DNA of 64,000 nucleotides from Arthrobacter livingstonensis (GCF_003219815.1 NZ_QJVD01000004.1:1-64000); one strand, 5' to 3'; shown: positions 28,504-38,024, counted from the first letter of the stretch. Made by a program: numbers and translations. The notes: generated from the letters alone by a model not told the origin.

Positions 28504-29978
28504 CCGCCAAACTGAACCGACGCACCGCAAACGCCGCACCGGCGGCGCCAGTGCGCATTGTCCACCTGGGGCTGGGGGCCTTCCACCGCACTCACCAGGC
28601 CTGGTACACCCAGCATGCCAGCGACGGAGCGCAGTGGGGGATTGCCGCCTTTACGGGCCGCCGGCCCGACGCTGCCGTCGCGCTGGCCGCCCAGGACGGC
28701 CTCTTCACCTTGATTGAGCGCGGCGGGGAGGGCGACCGCTTTGAGCTCGTGACGAGCATCGTCGAAGCCCACGACGGCGCCGACGGCGCCGCGCTGTGCC
28801 GCCTCGTGGCGGCGCCCGCCACGGCGCTGGTCACCCTGACCATCACCGAGGCCGCCTACAACCTTGCCGCGGACGGAACGCTGGACACCGCCAACCCCGC
28901 CGTCCAAGCGGACATTGGCATTCTCCGGCCGGCCGGGACGAAGGACGTGTCCGACGCCGGGACCCCACCTGGCCCTGCCGCCCCACGTGCCGCCTCCACA
29001 CCAGCCGCTTCCACGGCCGCCAGCCGCGCGCCGGCTGTCTCCACGGCAGCGGGACGCCTGGTCCAGGCCCTTGCGGCCCGGCGCGACGCCGGGGCCGGGC
29101 CCCTCGCCGTCGTCTCCTGTGACAACCTGGCCCACAACGGCGCTGCCGCCCGGGCGGCCATCGGTGGCTTAGCCGACGTCGCCAACCCCGGGTTGGGAGC
29201 CTGGATCGCCGAAAACGTCAGCTTCGTGGGCACCTCCGTCGACCGGATCACCCCGCGTACCACCGAGGCGGAAATTGCACTGGTGGCGGCGGAATGCGGC
29301 TATGCCGACTCCTCGCCAGTGGTGACCGAACCCTTCAGCGACTGGGTGCTCTCCGGCGAATTTCCAGCCGGCCGGCCGGACTGGGCCAGCGCCGGCGCCG
29401 TGTTCGTGGACGAGATTGAGCATTTTGAGAACCGCAAGCTGTGGCTGCTCAACGGCGCACACTCCCTGCTGGCGTATGCAGGACAGCTCCGCGGACACGC
29501 CACCGTGGCGCAGGCCCTGGCGGATCCCGCCTGTGCGGCCTGGATCAAGGAATTTTGGGACGAGGCCGAGGCCAACCTCCCGGCCGACGGGCTGGGGATT
29601 CCCGCCTATCGCGCCGCCCTGCTGGCGCGCTTCAGCAATGCCCGGATCGCCCATCACCTCGCCCAGATCGCCATGGACGGCTCCAGCAAGCTGCGCATGC
29701 GTGCCGTCCCCGTCCTGACAGCCGAGCTGTCCGCGGGGCGTTCGGGCGCCGGCGTGGCCCGGATGATCGCGGCGTGGGTGGCGTTCCTACGGGAGGGGCA
29801 CAAGTCCGGCGCAACCGTCTCAGACTCCGCGGCAGCCGAGCTGAACGCAGCCCTGGAACTGCCCGACGGGCAGGACCTTCGGGCGCTGCTGGGGATTCTG
29901 GACGGTGGGCTGGCTGCCGACGACGCTGCCATTGCGGCCGTGGCCGCCCAGATGGACGGGCTTCCCGCCCCGGCCTGA
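28500..29978 (+). CDS. uxuB: mannitol dehydrogenase family protein, probable fructuronate reductase
   Basis: 492 residues. IVHLGLGAFHRTHQAW is the NAD-binding start of the family; SCDNLAHNG and the C-terminal-domain KLWLLNGAHSLLAYAG hold the Lys, Asn and His of the active site. In this context it should reduce D-fructuronate to D-mannonate with NADH. GTG 28500 overlaps the uxaC stop by 4 bp. About residues 144-182 form an Ala/Pro/Ser/Thr-rich insert that interrupts the first domain and is not typical. Tagaturonate or mannitol use is the alternative. Confidence 0.85.
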   Translation: MTAKLNRRTANAAPAAPVRIVHLGLGAFHRTHQAWYTQHASDGAQWGIAAFTGRRPDAAVALAAQDGLFTLIERGGEGDRFELVTSIVEAHDGADGAALCRLVAAPATALVTLTITEAAYNLAADGTLDTANPAVQADIGILRPAGTKDVSDAGTPPGPAAPRAASTPAASTAASRAPAVSTAAGRLVQALAARRDAGAGPLAVVSCDNLAHNGAAARAAIGGLADVANPGLGAWIAENVSFVGTSVDRITPRTTEAEIALVAAECGYADSSPVVTEPFSDWVLSGEFPAGRPDWASAGAVFVDEIEHFENRKLWLLNGAHSLLAYAGQLRGHATVAQALADPACAAWIKEFWDEAEANLPADGLGIPAYRAALLARFSNARIAHHLAQIAMDGSSKLRMRAVPVLTAELSAGRSGAGVARMIAAWVAFLREGHKSGATVSDSAAAELNAALELPDGQDLRALLGILDGGLAADDAAIAAVAAQMDGLPAPA

Positions 29979-30163
29979 CCCCCAAGCCCCCAGGAACCTG
30001 GGCCAGGCCGACCGGCGTCACCCGTCCTCGGGGCCAGACCAGGTCCCTTGGGCGAGCTTTGTCCGTCGTGGGCAACAAGCTGGCCGGTGGCTCTGCCTCT
30101 GCCATTCCCGTCATTGACGCCGCAGCGCAAGCTTCGTCTAGAGCTGAACATCCCTCACCCCGG

Positions 30164-30572
30164 TGAGGTTGGAGATAATGACAGCGTGAGCAGTTGAGGT
30201 TGGAGATAATGACAGCTTGAGCAGAGGTTCGAGATAAGTGGCTGCCCATGTGTCTGGCGTGATGTGAGTGTTTTGCTTGGCCTCGGTTGGCGGGCTCGTC
30301 GCCTGGTGGGTGTTGCCTGATGTCGTCAGGGTGTCGGGCAGGGGGGCGTTGTGGTCATTCCATGCCGTTGCGGACACTCCTGGTAGTTGCGGAGGTGGCT
30401 ACTGCCATTCGCCCGCGCGCACCGGGGGCGAATGACCACAACTACCCCCGCACCCAAAAAGACCGGCGTCTGATCGTTTTCCGGGCCGGATCCAGCGCCC
30501 AATGGGAGTGGAACGATGCCGGACCGGCGCCATCATGTCAGGGACATGGATCAGCCACTTCGAGATAATGAC
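30164..30572. mobile_element. remnant with IS-end-like repeated motifs
   Basis: TGAGGTTGGAGATAATGACAG occurs at 30164-30184 and 30195-30215, a variant GAGGTTCGAGATAAGTG at 30224-30240 and CTTCGAGATAATGAC at 30558-30572. AAGTGGCTG (30237-) is repeated inverted as CAGCCACTT (30552-30560). Serial direct copies near an end resemble transposase-binding repeats of IS21-like elements; no transposase gene remains. Confidence 0.4.
30383..30512. repeat. palindromic interspersed repeat, copy B
   Basis: Counterpart of 511-640, with the same ATTCGC...GCGAAT palindrome, CCACAACTACCCCC arm and downstream GTTTTCCGGGCCGGATCC. It lies inside the IS-like remnant. Confidence 0.62.
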
Positions 30573-30669
30573 GCGTCCGGGGGACCCGCCGCGAGCTTGA
30601 GAGTGGTGGGAGTCCGTGGGTGGGCCCACGCGTCCGGGGGACCCGCCGCGAGCTTGAGAGTGGTGGGAG
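30571..30669. repeat. 42-bp direct repeat, two copies
   Basis: Identical 42-bp units beginning ACGCGTCCGGGGGACCCGCC at 30571-30612 and 30628-30669, separated by 15 bp containing GTGGGTGGGCCC. Confidence 0.8.
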
Positions 30670-30797
30670 GGCGTGGGGAGTAGCTCGAACTAGCGGCGTG
30701 CGACGATCTTTCCCGTTCGGCAGCCCCTTCGGGTGTCAGCCACGCTGATACGCGACAGCCGGAATTATGAGGTTAAGGGAAGAGGTTAAAGAAACTA

Positions 30798-30815
30798 TTG
30801 GCAATCGGTTGCCAA
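30798..30815. promoter_or_regulatory. LacI-type operator site 5
   Basis: TTGGCAATCGGTTGCCAA, 17 of 18 positions and the most symmetrical of the set. It is about 185 bp before the symporter gene. Confidence 0.75.
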
Positions 30816-30999
30816 ATGTTGTCGAAACTGGTTAACTGGATCGTAATACAGCTCACATGCCGGTTTTACAGTCTGCGGCGGGAATCCCCGAACGGGGTTA
30901 TCCCCCGCAGTGGTCCACCGAAGGGCCAAGGGGGGACCGGCGTCGTGAATTGTCCGCTGCAGCTTACAAGCGGCGGGGACGGGTAAAGGAGCCCAAGAG

Positions 31000-32490
31000 A
31001 TGACCATGACTGCAACACAACGAACTGACGGGGCACCCGCCACGGCCGCAAAGCCCATGGGCCCGCTGCCCAAGATGAGCATCTTCGGCTACGGCGCCGG
31101 GGATGCGGCCAATAACCTGGCGTTCACCACGGCCACCATGTTCCTGCTGCTGTACTACACGGATGTGGCCGGCATCAGCGCCGCCGCCGCCGGGACATTG
31201 CTGCTGGTGGTGCGCATCTTTGATGCGTTCTCCGACGTCCTTGCCGGACGCTTCGTGGACAAGACCTACCACAAAAAACTTGGCAAGTTCCGCCCGTTCA
31301 TCATGTTCGGTTCGATGCCGTTGCTGCTGCTCAGCGTCGCCACGTTCTCCATCCCGCAGATCGGCCAGTCCGGCATGCTGCTTTGGGCCTACGTCAGCTA
31401 TGCACTCCTGGGCCTGGCCTACAGCTTCGTGAACATCCCCTACGGCTCACTGGCCGGGGCCATGACCCAGAATTCAGGCGAGCGTGCCAAGCTGGCCAGT
31501 GCCCGCACCATCGGCGCCGTCGCCGTCGGCTCCTTCCTGGGAATCTTCATCGCCCCGCTCATGAAGGACGGAGCCACTCTCCAGCCGCTGTTCACCACGA
31601 TGACGATCATCTTTGCCGTCGTCGGAACTGCCCTGTACATGTTCACGGTGTTCACCACCAAGGAGCGGGTGGTCCGCGAGGTTGCCAAGGTCTCCATCAA
31701 GCAAAGCTTCGCGACCCTGAAGGGCAACAAGCCGCTCCTGCTGCTGTGCATCAGCTCCTGCCTGTTCCTGACCGGCCAGCTGGCCGTCGGCACGGTGCAG
31801 ATCTACTACTTCCGCGACGTGCTGCACTCCCTGGAGCTCTACGCGGTCATGTCCATCATCAACATTGTGCTGACCTTTGGCATGGCCGCCATCCTGCCCC
31901 GGCTGGTCCGGGCCTTCGGAAAGAAGCACATCTACCTGGGCGCCGCAGTGCTGATGGCCATCGGAGGCCTGGTCGTGTTCGTCGCCCCTGCCTCTACGGT
32001 GTGGCTCGCCTTCACCGGCGTGCTGATCACCCAAGTCGGCATCCTGCTGGTCAGTATGCTGGTCTGGGCCCTCGAAGCCGACACCGTGGAGTACGGTGAG
32101 TGGAAGACGGGCATCCGCACGGAAGGAATTACTTACGCGCTATTCTCCTTCACCCGCAAGACCGGCCAGGCCGTTGGCGGCGCACTTGCCGCCTTTGCGC
32201 TCGCCTGGGGCGGCTACACCGCTGGTGCCACCCAGCAAAGCGACCATGCACTGCTGGGCATCCGCGCAGGAGCCGGCGTGCTGCCGCTGGTCTTCGCCGT
32301 GCTGGCAATGGTCGTCATGGTCATCTACCCCTTGACGGACGCCAAGCACAAGCAAATTGTCCACGAGATCAGCGAACGCCGCCTCATCCGCATCAACACC
32401 TCCCGCCAAAATGCCGTCGATGGCGGCTCGACCGGAACCACCGGCACCACCGACGCCGACCCCACCGACGGCGGCTCCGCCGGCCAGTGA
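31000..32490 (+). CDS. GPH family sugar symporter (glucuronide carrier type)
   Basis: 496 residues with 12 hydrophobic segments, a glycoside-pentoside-hexuronide:cation symporter. The N-terminus [15 protein letters not shown] and the loop [16 protein letters not shown] are family marks; [18 protein letters not shown] is the conserved late loop shared with UidB/MelB carriers. It should import a hexuronide or hexuronate with Na+ or H+. AAAGGAG precedes ATG 31000. A Gly/Thr/Asp-rich tail (last 30 residues) is cytoplasmic and unusual. It heads the symporter-manD-gntK-GH3 transcript. Confidence 0.9.
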   Translation: MTMTATQRTDGAPATAAKPMGPLPKMSIFGYGAGDAANNLAFTTATMFLLLYYTDVAGISAAAAGTLLLVVRIFDAFSDVLAGRFVDKTYHKKLGKFRPFIMFGSMPLLLLSVATFSIPQIGQSGMLLWAYVSYALLGLAYSFVNIPYGSLAGAMTQNSGERAKLASARTIGAVAVGSFLGIFIAPLMKDGATLQPLFTTMTIIFAVVGTALYMFTVFTTKERVVREVAKVSIKQSFATLKGNKPLLLLCISSCLFLTGQLAVGTVQIYYFRDVLHSLELYAVMSIINIVLTFGMAAILPRLVRAFGKKHIYLGAAVLMAIGGLVVFVAPASTVWLAFTGVLITQVGILLVSMLVWALEADTVEYGEWKTGIRTEGITYALFSFTRKTGQAVGGALAAFALAWGGYTAGATQQSDHALLGIRAGAGVLPLVFAVLAMVVMVIYPLTDAKHKQIVHEISERRLIRINTSRQNAVDGGSTGTTGTTDADPTDGGSAGQ

Positions 32491-32582
32491 CCCGGGGCCG
32501 GCCTGACCGCCAGCGCCGGCCCCCTCCCAGCCTTTCCCCTGAACCGTACCCATCACACCAGCCCCTCCGGAAGGAACTCTTC

Positions 32583-33812
32583 GTGAAAATTGTTTCCGCA
32601 GAAGTATTTGTCACCAGCCCCAGCCGCAACTTCGTGACCTTGAAGGTCACCACTGACGAAGGCGTGGTAGGCATCGGCGACGCTACGCTGAACGGGCGCG
32701 AACTGGCCGTGGCCGCCTACCTCAAGGAGCACGTGGCGCAGCTGCTCATCGGCCGCGACCCGCAGCGCATCGAGGACACCTGGCAGTTCATCTACCGCAG
32801 CTCCTACTGGCGTCGCGGCCCGGTCACCATGGCCGCCATTGCCGCCGTCGACATGGCACTGTGGGACATCAAGGGCAAAATTGCCAACATGCCCGTCTAC
32901 CAGCTGCTCGGCGGTGCCTCCCGCAACGGCCTGCGCGCCTACGGCCATGCCTCCGGCACGGACATCCCGCAGCTCTTCGACTCCGTCCGCGAGCACCTGG
33001 AACTTGGTTACAAGTCGGTGCGCATCCAGACCGCGATCCCCGGCATCAAGGCCGTCTACGGCGTTGCCGCCCAGGCCCAGGCCTCGGGCGAGCGCTACGA
33101 CTACGAGCCCGCCGGTCGCGGTGCCTACCCGCAGGAAGAAGACTGGGACACCCGCGCCTACCTGCGCCACCTGCCCACCGTCTTTGAGGCGGTCCGCAAC
33201 GAGTTCGGCCCCGAGCTGCCGCTGCTGCACGACGGCCACCACCGCATGACGCCCATCCAGGCCGCCAAGCTCGGCAAGGCCCTGGAGCCGTACGACCTCT
33301 TCTGGCTGGAGGACTGCACACCGGCCGAAAACCAGGAGGCGCTGCGCCTGGTCCGTTCGCACACCACCACCCCGCTGGCCATCGGTGAAATCTTCAACAC
33401 GGTCTACGATTTCCAGACCATCATCAAGGAACAGCTGATCGACTACGTGCGTGCTGCTTCAACCCACTTCGGCGGCATCTCTCCGTTGAAGAAGGTCATG
33501 GACTTCGCCGCCCAGTACCAGATCAAGTCCGGCTTCCACGGCCCCACCGACATCTCTCCGATCGGCTTTGCCGCGCAACTGCACGTGGGGCTGGCCATCC
33601 ACAACTACGGCATCCAGGAATACATGCCGCATTCTGATGCGACCAACGAGGTGTTCCAGCAGTCCATGACCTTCAAGGACGGCTACCTGCACCCGGGGGA
33701 GAACCCCGGCATCGGAGTCGAGTTCAACGAGGAGGCCGCCAAGGCGTTCCCGTATCAGCAGGCCTACCTGCCGTACAACCGCCTCGTTGACGGCACGGTG
33801 CACGACTGGTGA
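32583..33812 (+). CDS. manD: D-mannonate dehydratase, enolase superfamily
   Basis: 409 residues of the ManD subgroup of the enolase superfamily, which dehydrates D-mannonate to 2-keto-3-deoxy-D-gluconate. The capping domain opens [20 protein letters not shown]; barrel motifs include [30 protein letters not shown], the metal ligands in [17 protein letters not shown] and IGEIFN, and [10 protein letters not shown] with the catalytic His. Low-activity gluconate dehydratases exist in this family. GTG 32583 follows GGAAGGA. The stop overlaps the gluconokinase start (GTGA). Confidence 0.91.
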   Translation: MKIVSAEVFVTSPSRNFVTLKVTTDEGVVGIGDATLNGRELAVAAYLKEHVAQLLIGRDPQRIEDTWQFIYRSSYWRRGPVTMAAIAAVDMALWDIKGKIANMPVYQLLGGASRNGLRAYGHASGTDIPQLFDSVREHLELGYKSVRIQTAIPGIKAVYGVAAQAQASGERYDYEPAGRGAYPQEEDWDTRAYLRHLPTVFEAVRNEFGPELPLLHDGHHRMTPIQAAKLGKALEPYDLFWLEDCTPAENQEALRLVRSHTTTPLAIGEIFNTVYDFQTIIKEQLIDYVRAASTHFGGISPLKKVMDFAAQYQIKSGFHGPTDISPIGFAAQLHVGLAIHNYGIQEYMPHSDATNEVFQQSMTFKDGYLHPGENPGIGVEFNEEAAKAFPYQQAYLPYNRLVDGTVHDW

Positions 33813-34381
33813 CCGACGCGCTAACCGCTGCTGTGGCGCCTTCCACAAAAGCACCGAAACACATCGTGGTGATGGGGGTCTCCGGCTGCGGCAAGACGAC
33901 GGTCGGCGCCCTCGTGGCGCACGAGCTCGGCCTGCCGTTCACGGACGGGGACTCGCTGCACCCGGTGAAAAACATTGCCAAAATGGCGGCCGGAAACCCG
34001 CTGAACGACGGCGACCGCCGGCCTTGGCTGGAAACGGTGGGCCGTGAGCTGGCCGGCTCGGGCAACGGGCTCGTGGTGGCATGTTCGGCCCTCAAGCGCA
34101 GCTACCGGGACGCCATCCGCACACAGGCTCCGGATGCGGTATTCCTGCACCTGGCCGGGAGCAGGGAGATACTCGGATCCCGGCTCGAGGGGCGCTCCGG
34201 CCACGTCATGCCGGCGGCACTGCTCGAATCCCAGTTGGCCACCCTGGAACCGCTCGGCGCGGATGAGGCCTCCGTGGTGCTGGACATTTCGGTGCCGGTC
34301 CCCGCAGAGGTGGGCGACGCCGTCGCACGTCTTTGCAGCGCCGTCGAAAACCACAGCGCCGTCGAAACCCAGCGCGCCTAA
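33809..34381 (+). CDS. gntK: gluconokinase (first)
   Basis: 190 residues of the small GntK/shikimate-kinase-like fold. The Walker A is [35 protein letters not shown] contacts gluconate, and [10 protein letters not shown] and [10 protein letters not shown] are family motifs. It phosphorylates gluconate to 6-phosphogluconate for the pentose-phosphate pathway. GTG 33809 overlaps manD by 4 bp. Since manD yields 2-keto-3-deoxygluconate, the real substrate in this pathway might differ, but the sequence is ordinary GntK. Confidence 0.9.
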   Translation: MTDALTAAVAPSTKAPKHIVVMGVSGCGKTTVGALVAHELGLPFTDGDSLHPVKNIAKMAAGNPLNDGDRRPWLETVGRELAGSGNGLVVACSALKRSYRDAIRTQAPDAVFLHLAGSREILGSRLEGRSGHVMPAALLESQLATLEPLGADEASVVLDISVPVPAEVGDAVARLCSAVENHSAVETQRA

Positions 34382-34414
34382 CACAAAGCATTCAAGCAAG
34401 CACCTGGAGAAGCA

Positions 34415-36134
34415 ATGACTTACGAAGTTGACATGCGGGCCGCGCCGTTCAACCTGGACGACGCCGCCGTGGCCTGGGTGGAGTCGACCATTGGGTCGAT
34501 GACGCTGGAGGAAAAGATCGGCCAGCTGTTCATCAACCACAACAACGACTTCACCCCGGGGTATCTGGACGGCGTCCTGGAAAACTATCACGTGGGCGGC
34601 ATGCGCTACCGGCCGGGCCCGTCCGGGGCGGTACAGGAACATATCCGCTACGCCCAGTCCAAAACGAAGATCCCCCTGCTGGTGGCGTCCAACCCCGAAA
34701 TGGGCGGAGCCGGCAGCTGCGACGACGGAACGTTCGTCTCCACCCATCTGCAGGCCGGCTCCCACCCCGACAAATCCATTGCCCGCAAAATGGGGCAGGT
34801 GGCAGGCATCGAAACCGCGGCGCTGGGCTGCAACTGGGCGTTCGCGCCGATAGTGGACATCCACTACAACTGGCGCAACACCGTGATCTCCACGCGGTCC
34901 TTCGGCAACACTCCCGAGGTGGTGGTGGAGCGGGCCAAGGAATACTTCGACGGCATCAGCGAGTCGCCCACCGCCTGCGCCATGAAGCACTTCCCGGGCG
35001 ACGGGATCGACGAACGCGACCAGCACGTGGTCTCCTCCTACAACACCCTCGGATATGAGGACTGGAACAAGACGTACGGCCACGTGTACCGGGAAATGAT
35101 CGGCCATGGCGTGCAGTCCATCATGGCCGGGCACATCGGGGCGCCGGAACTTTCGCGGCGCTTCGTGCCCGGGCTCGCGGACGCCGACGTGCGCCCCGCC
35201 ACCTTGGCGCCGGAGCTGCTCGGGGACCTGCTGCGCGGCGAACTCGGCTTCAACGGCCTGGTCCTGACCGACGCTTCCCAGATGATCGGCATGACCGCGG
35301 CCATGCGCCGCCGCGACCTGGTGCCTGCTGCCATCGCGGCAGGCTGCGACATGTTCCTGTTCTTCCGCAACCCTGCCGAAGATTTTGGTTTCATGCTGGA
35401 CGGTTACCGCAACGGCGTCATCACCGATGAGCGCCTGACGGATGCGCTGCGCCGCATTCTGGCCTTGAAGGCTTCGCTGGGTCTGCATGTGAAGGACAGG
35501 GACTCCCTGGTCCCGCCCGTGGGGGCGTTGGCCGCAATCGGCCGCGCCGAACACCTGGCCATTGCCGGTGCAATTGCGGACAAGACCGTCACCCTCGTCA
35601 AGGACACGGCCCGCAACCTGCCCATCACCCCGGCCACGCACAAGCGGTTCCGACTTCACCCTGGCGGACCCGTTTGGGTACCTGGATGTGGTGGCCGAGG
35701 AGCTCGAAAGTGTGGGCTTTGAGGTGCACATCTTCAAGACCGCCGATCAGCGCAGGGCAGCGGGGGAGGAGGGCGTGAACTTCATGTCCGTCATCTCCGA
35801 TGAAGCCACGGCCGATTACTCCGGGAAGTATGACGCCGCACTGGTGGTTGCCAACGTGAAGGGCTTCGCCCAGGAAGCGGCGATCCGGATCAAGTGGTCC
35901 ACTCCGATGGCCGCGGAAATCCCGTGGTACGTCACCGAGGTCCCCACCGTGTTTGTATCGTTGAACCAGCCCAACCACCTCATCGACGTGCCCATGGTCA
36001 AGACGGCCATCCACGCCCATGCGGCCACCAGGGAGGCCATCCGTGCCACGGTGGAGAAGATCCAGGGACTCTCGGAATTCCAGGGCACGTTCAATGAGAA
36101 CGTCTTCTGCGATTCCTTCGACACCCGGCTCTAA
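34415..36134 (+). pseudogene. glycoside hydrolase family 3 protein, frameshifted
   Basis: ATG 34415 (GGAGA ahead) starts a GH3 domain: MTLEEKIGQLFI, MKHFPGDGIDERDQH near residue 195 and the nucleophile Asp in LVLTDASQM near 290. At about 35645 the frame is lost: HKR is followed out of frame, while the next forward frame continues with GSDFTLADPFGYLDVVAEEL to 36134 as the expected C-terminal domain. The frame moves by +1 and a short strand after HKR seems missing, so a small deletion is likely. Without it the product would be about 575 residues, a beta-N-acetylhexosaminidase- or glycosidase-like enzyme; NagZ's KHFPGHG histidine is Asp here. The first part alone keeps the catalytic Asp. Confidence 0.82.
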
Positions 36135-36212
36135 AGTCACATGGCAGACCCAAGCCCCGGGCGGGGCAGCCCGATGGGGCGCCCCGGCCCAGGCTTTGAT
36201 ATACAGGAGAGT

Positions 36213-36761
36213 ATGGAAACGCCCGTGCACACCCCGAATGACACCACCACCCCCGCCATCACCCGCGTCGTCGTCATGGGGGTCTCTGGCTCCGGCAAAA
36301 GCACCATCGGGGCGCTCGTGGCCGACGCCATGGACATCCCGTTCCTGGATGGCGACTCCCTGCACCCCATGGCCAACATCAGCAAGATGGCCGCCGGCAC
36401 CCCGCTTAACGACGAGGACCGCTGGCCCTGGCTGGAAATTGTCGGCAACGAACTGGCCAACACCACCGCCGCCGGGATCGTCATAGCCTGTTCGGCGCTT
36501 AAGCGCAAATACCGAGACGCCATCCGGTCCAAGGCACCGGACACGATTTTCCTGCACCTTGACGGCTCCCTTGAGGTGCTCAGCTCCCGGCTGGAAGGCC
36601 GCTCCGGGCACTTCATGCCGCCGGCCCTGCTCGCCTCCCAGCTCGCCGCGCTGGAACCGCTGGGCGGGGACGAGCGCGCCGTCATCATCGACATCTCGGC
36701 CGGTATCAACGACCTTTTGGCCGAGGCGGTGGCCGGAATCCGGCGCGTCTCCGGTCAGTAG
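36213..36761 (+). CDS. gntK: gluconokinase (second)
   Basis: 182 residues, same family as the gene at 33809. The Walker A is VMGVSGSGKSTIGALV, then FLDGDSLHPMANISKMAAG, CSALKRKYRDAIR and LEGRSGHFMP. AGGAGA precedes ATG 36213. Two intact gluconokinases within 3 kb, one on each side of the GH3 gene, suggest either isozymes or one that has shifted to another sugar acid. Confidence 0.9.
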   Translation: METPVHTPNDTTTPAITRVVVMGVSGSGKSTIGALVADAMDIPFLDGDSLHPMANISKMAAGTPLNDEDRWPWLEIVGNELANTTAAGIVIACSALKRKYRDAIRSKAPDTIFLHLDGSLEVLSSRLEGRSGHFMPPALLASQLAALEPLGGDERAVIIDISAGINDLLAEAVAGIRRVSGQ

Positions 36762-36790
36762 GTCCGTGCTTCCTTGATGAACGGCCCTAG

Positions 36791-37267
36791 ATGAACGACG
36801 ACGACCCTGGACCCCGCGCGACCGAACAGCTGAGCGTGGGCCAGCTTGCCGAACGCAGCGCGGTCACCGTGTCAGCACTCCACTTTTACGAGCGGCGCGG
36901 ACTCATCGCCAGCACCCGCACGGCCGGCAACCAGCGCCGCTACGCCCGCTCCGTGTTGCGGCGCGTGGCAGTGATCCGGGCCGCCCAGCGTGCGGGCATA
37001 CCGCTGGCGCTGGTGGCGGAATCCTTTGTCGAGCTGCCCACCGACGCCGTGCCCACCCGGGACGACTGGCAGCGGCTTTCAGCGCACTGGCGGGGCGAAC
37101 TGGACGCGCGCATCAATGCCCTGGAAAAGCTGCGCGGCAGCCTGGGTGGCTGCATTGGCTGCGGCTGCCTGTCGCTGGAGGAGTGCGGCTTTGTCAATCC
37201 GTCCGACCTGGTGGCCGGGCAGGGTCCCGGCGCCCGCGCCTTTGACGGTCCCGGCCCAACCGTCTGA
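36791..37267 (+). CDS. soxR: SoxR-type redox-sensitive MerR family regulator
   Basis: 158 residues. The N-terminal MerR winged helix (LSVGQLAERSAVTVSALHFY, ERRGLI) is followed by a coiled-coil helix and the [2Fe-2S] motif GGCIGCGCLSLEECGF, the SoxR cysteine cluster. SoxR senses redox-cycling compounds and superoxide through its cluster and activates by untwisting a long-spacer promoter. It has no strong Shine-Dalgarno at ATG 36791. The flavin reductase gene downstream has a matching SoxR box, which makes it the probable target. Confidence 0.9.
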   Translation: MNDDDPGPRATEQLSVGQLAERSAVTVSALHFYERRGLIASTRTAGNQRRYARSVLRRVAVIRAAQRAGIPLALVAESFVELPTDAVPTRDDWQRLSAHWRGELDARINALEKLRGSLGGCIGCGCLSLEECGFVNPSDLVAGQGPGARAFDGPGPTV

Positions 37268-37280
37268 CCGCATTTGCGGT

Positions 37281-37310
37281 CGAAAAATGCCCCAAAAGCA
37301 TGCTTTTTCG
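37281..37310 (+). terminator. possible terminator after soxR
   Basis: CGAAAAA and TTTTTCG arms, 7 bp, around a 16-nt loop, 14 bp after the soxR stop. The A/T-rich stem is weak. Confidence 0.35.
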
Positions 37311-37399
37311 AAGGGGCCCACGCTCGCGAGGGGCCACGACCGGGGAACGAGGTGGGGGCGGGCGGGGACTATTGCGGGTCAGCCGGCGTGGGTGCCGAT

Positions 37400-37430
37400 T
37401 TGACCTGAACCATGGTTGAGGTTTTATTGT
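37400..37430 (+). promoter_or_regulatory. SoxR-dependent promoter of the flavin reductase gene
   Basis: TTGACC (37400-37405) and TATTGT (37425-37430) are separated by 19 bp, the long spacer of MerR-family promoters. The spacer contains CCTGAACCATGGTTGAGG (37404-37421), a near-perfect palindrome matching the SoxR box CCTCAAN6TTGAGG with one mismatch. Confidence 0.75.
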
Positions 37431-37487
37431 TGTACGTGGCCCGCAGTGTTTGCGGCCCGCCCGATAGGGAACCGGAAGGAACTTGTC

Positions 37488-38024
37488 ATGACGGCCCAGC
37501 CGGACACCAGCACGGTCGCTGAAAGCACGGGCGCCGCGGCCTTCAAGGCGGCGTTTGGCGGGCATCCCGCGGGAGTGTCCATCATTACCGCGGACATCGG
37601 CACCGGGCCGGTCGGCATCACTGCCTCTTCCGTCGCCTCCGTCTCCGCTGAACCGGCCATCCTGGCATTTTCGCTTGCCTCCCAGTCCGGCTCCGCCGCG
37701 GCCATCGCCGTCGCCGATTCGCTCGTGGTGCACCTGCTCACCACGGCCGACGTCGGGCTGGCCAGGGCCTTTGCGAGCCCCGCCACCGAGCGCTTCACAG
37801 CAGGCATGGTGTGGACCCGGCTCGAAACCGGGGAGCCGCTGCTGCTGCACGCCGGATACGCCCTGCGCTGCCAAGTTCTCAGCCGCACGCCCGCAGGCGG
37901 TTCGCTGCTGGTGGCCGCGTCCGTCGTGGAGGTCATCGCACCGGTTGCAGCCGGAGCGCCCATGGTCTACCACCGCCGCGCCTTTCACGGCCTGGGCGGG
38001 CACACAGTGCTGGCGGAAGGCTGA
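37488..38024 (+). CDS. flavin reductase family protein (FMN-binding split barrel)
   Basis: 178 residues with the flavin-reductase-like split barrel: FGGHPAGVSIITA, VGITASSVASVSAEPAILAF and the C-terminal MVYHRRAFHGLGGH. Such proteins reduce free FMN or FAD with NAD(P)H, often to feed a monooxygenase; none is adjacent. GGAAGGA precedes ATG 37488. The promoter with a SoxR box suggests induction by redox-cycling agents. Confidence 0.87.
   Translation: MTAQPDTSTVAESTGAAAFKAAFGGHPAGVSIITADIGTGPVGITASSVASVSAEPAILAFSLASQSGSAAAIAVADSLVVHLLTTADVGLARAFASPATERFTAGMVWTRLETGEPLLLHAGYALRCQVLSRTPAGGSLLVAASVVEVIAPVAAGAPMVYHRRAFHGLGGHTVLAEG

Larger units (their letters stand above)
29979..30999. other. 1-kb gene-free stretch rich in repeats and IS-end-like sequence
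   Basis: Between uxuB and the symporter gene. It holds a short hairpin (29989-30002), IS-end-like direct repeats, repeat copy B, a 42-bp tandem repeat and LacI operator 5, each listed separately. No open frame here has a ribosome site and protein-like composition. Confidence 0.7.

Noticed and set aside
30571-30669. CRISPR-like repeats
   Set aside because: Two 42-bp copies with a 15-bp gap do not fit an array.
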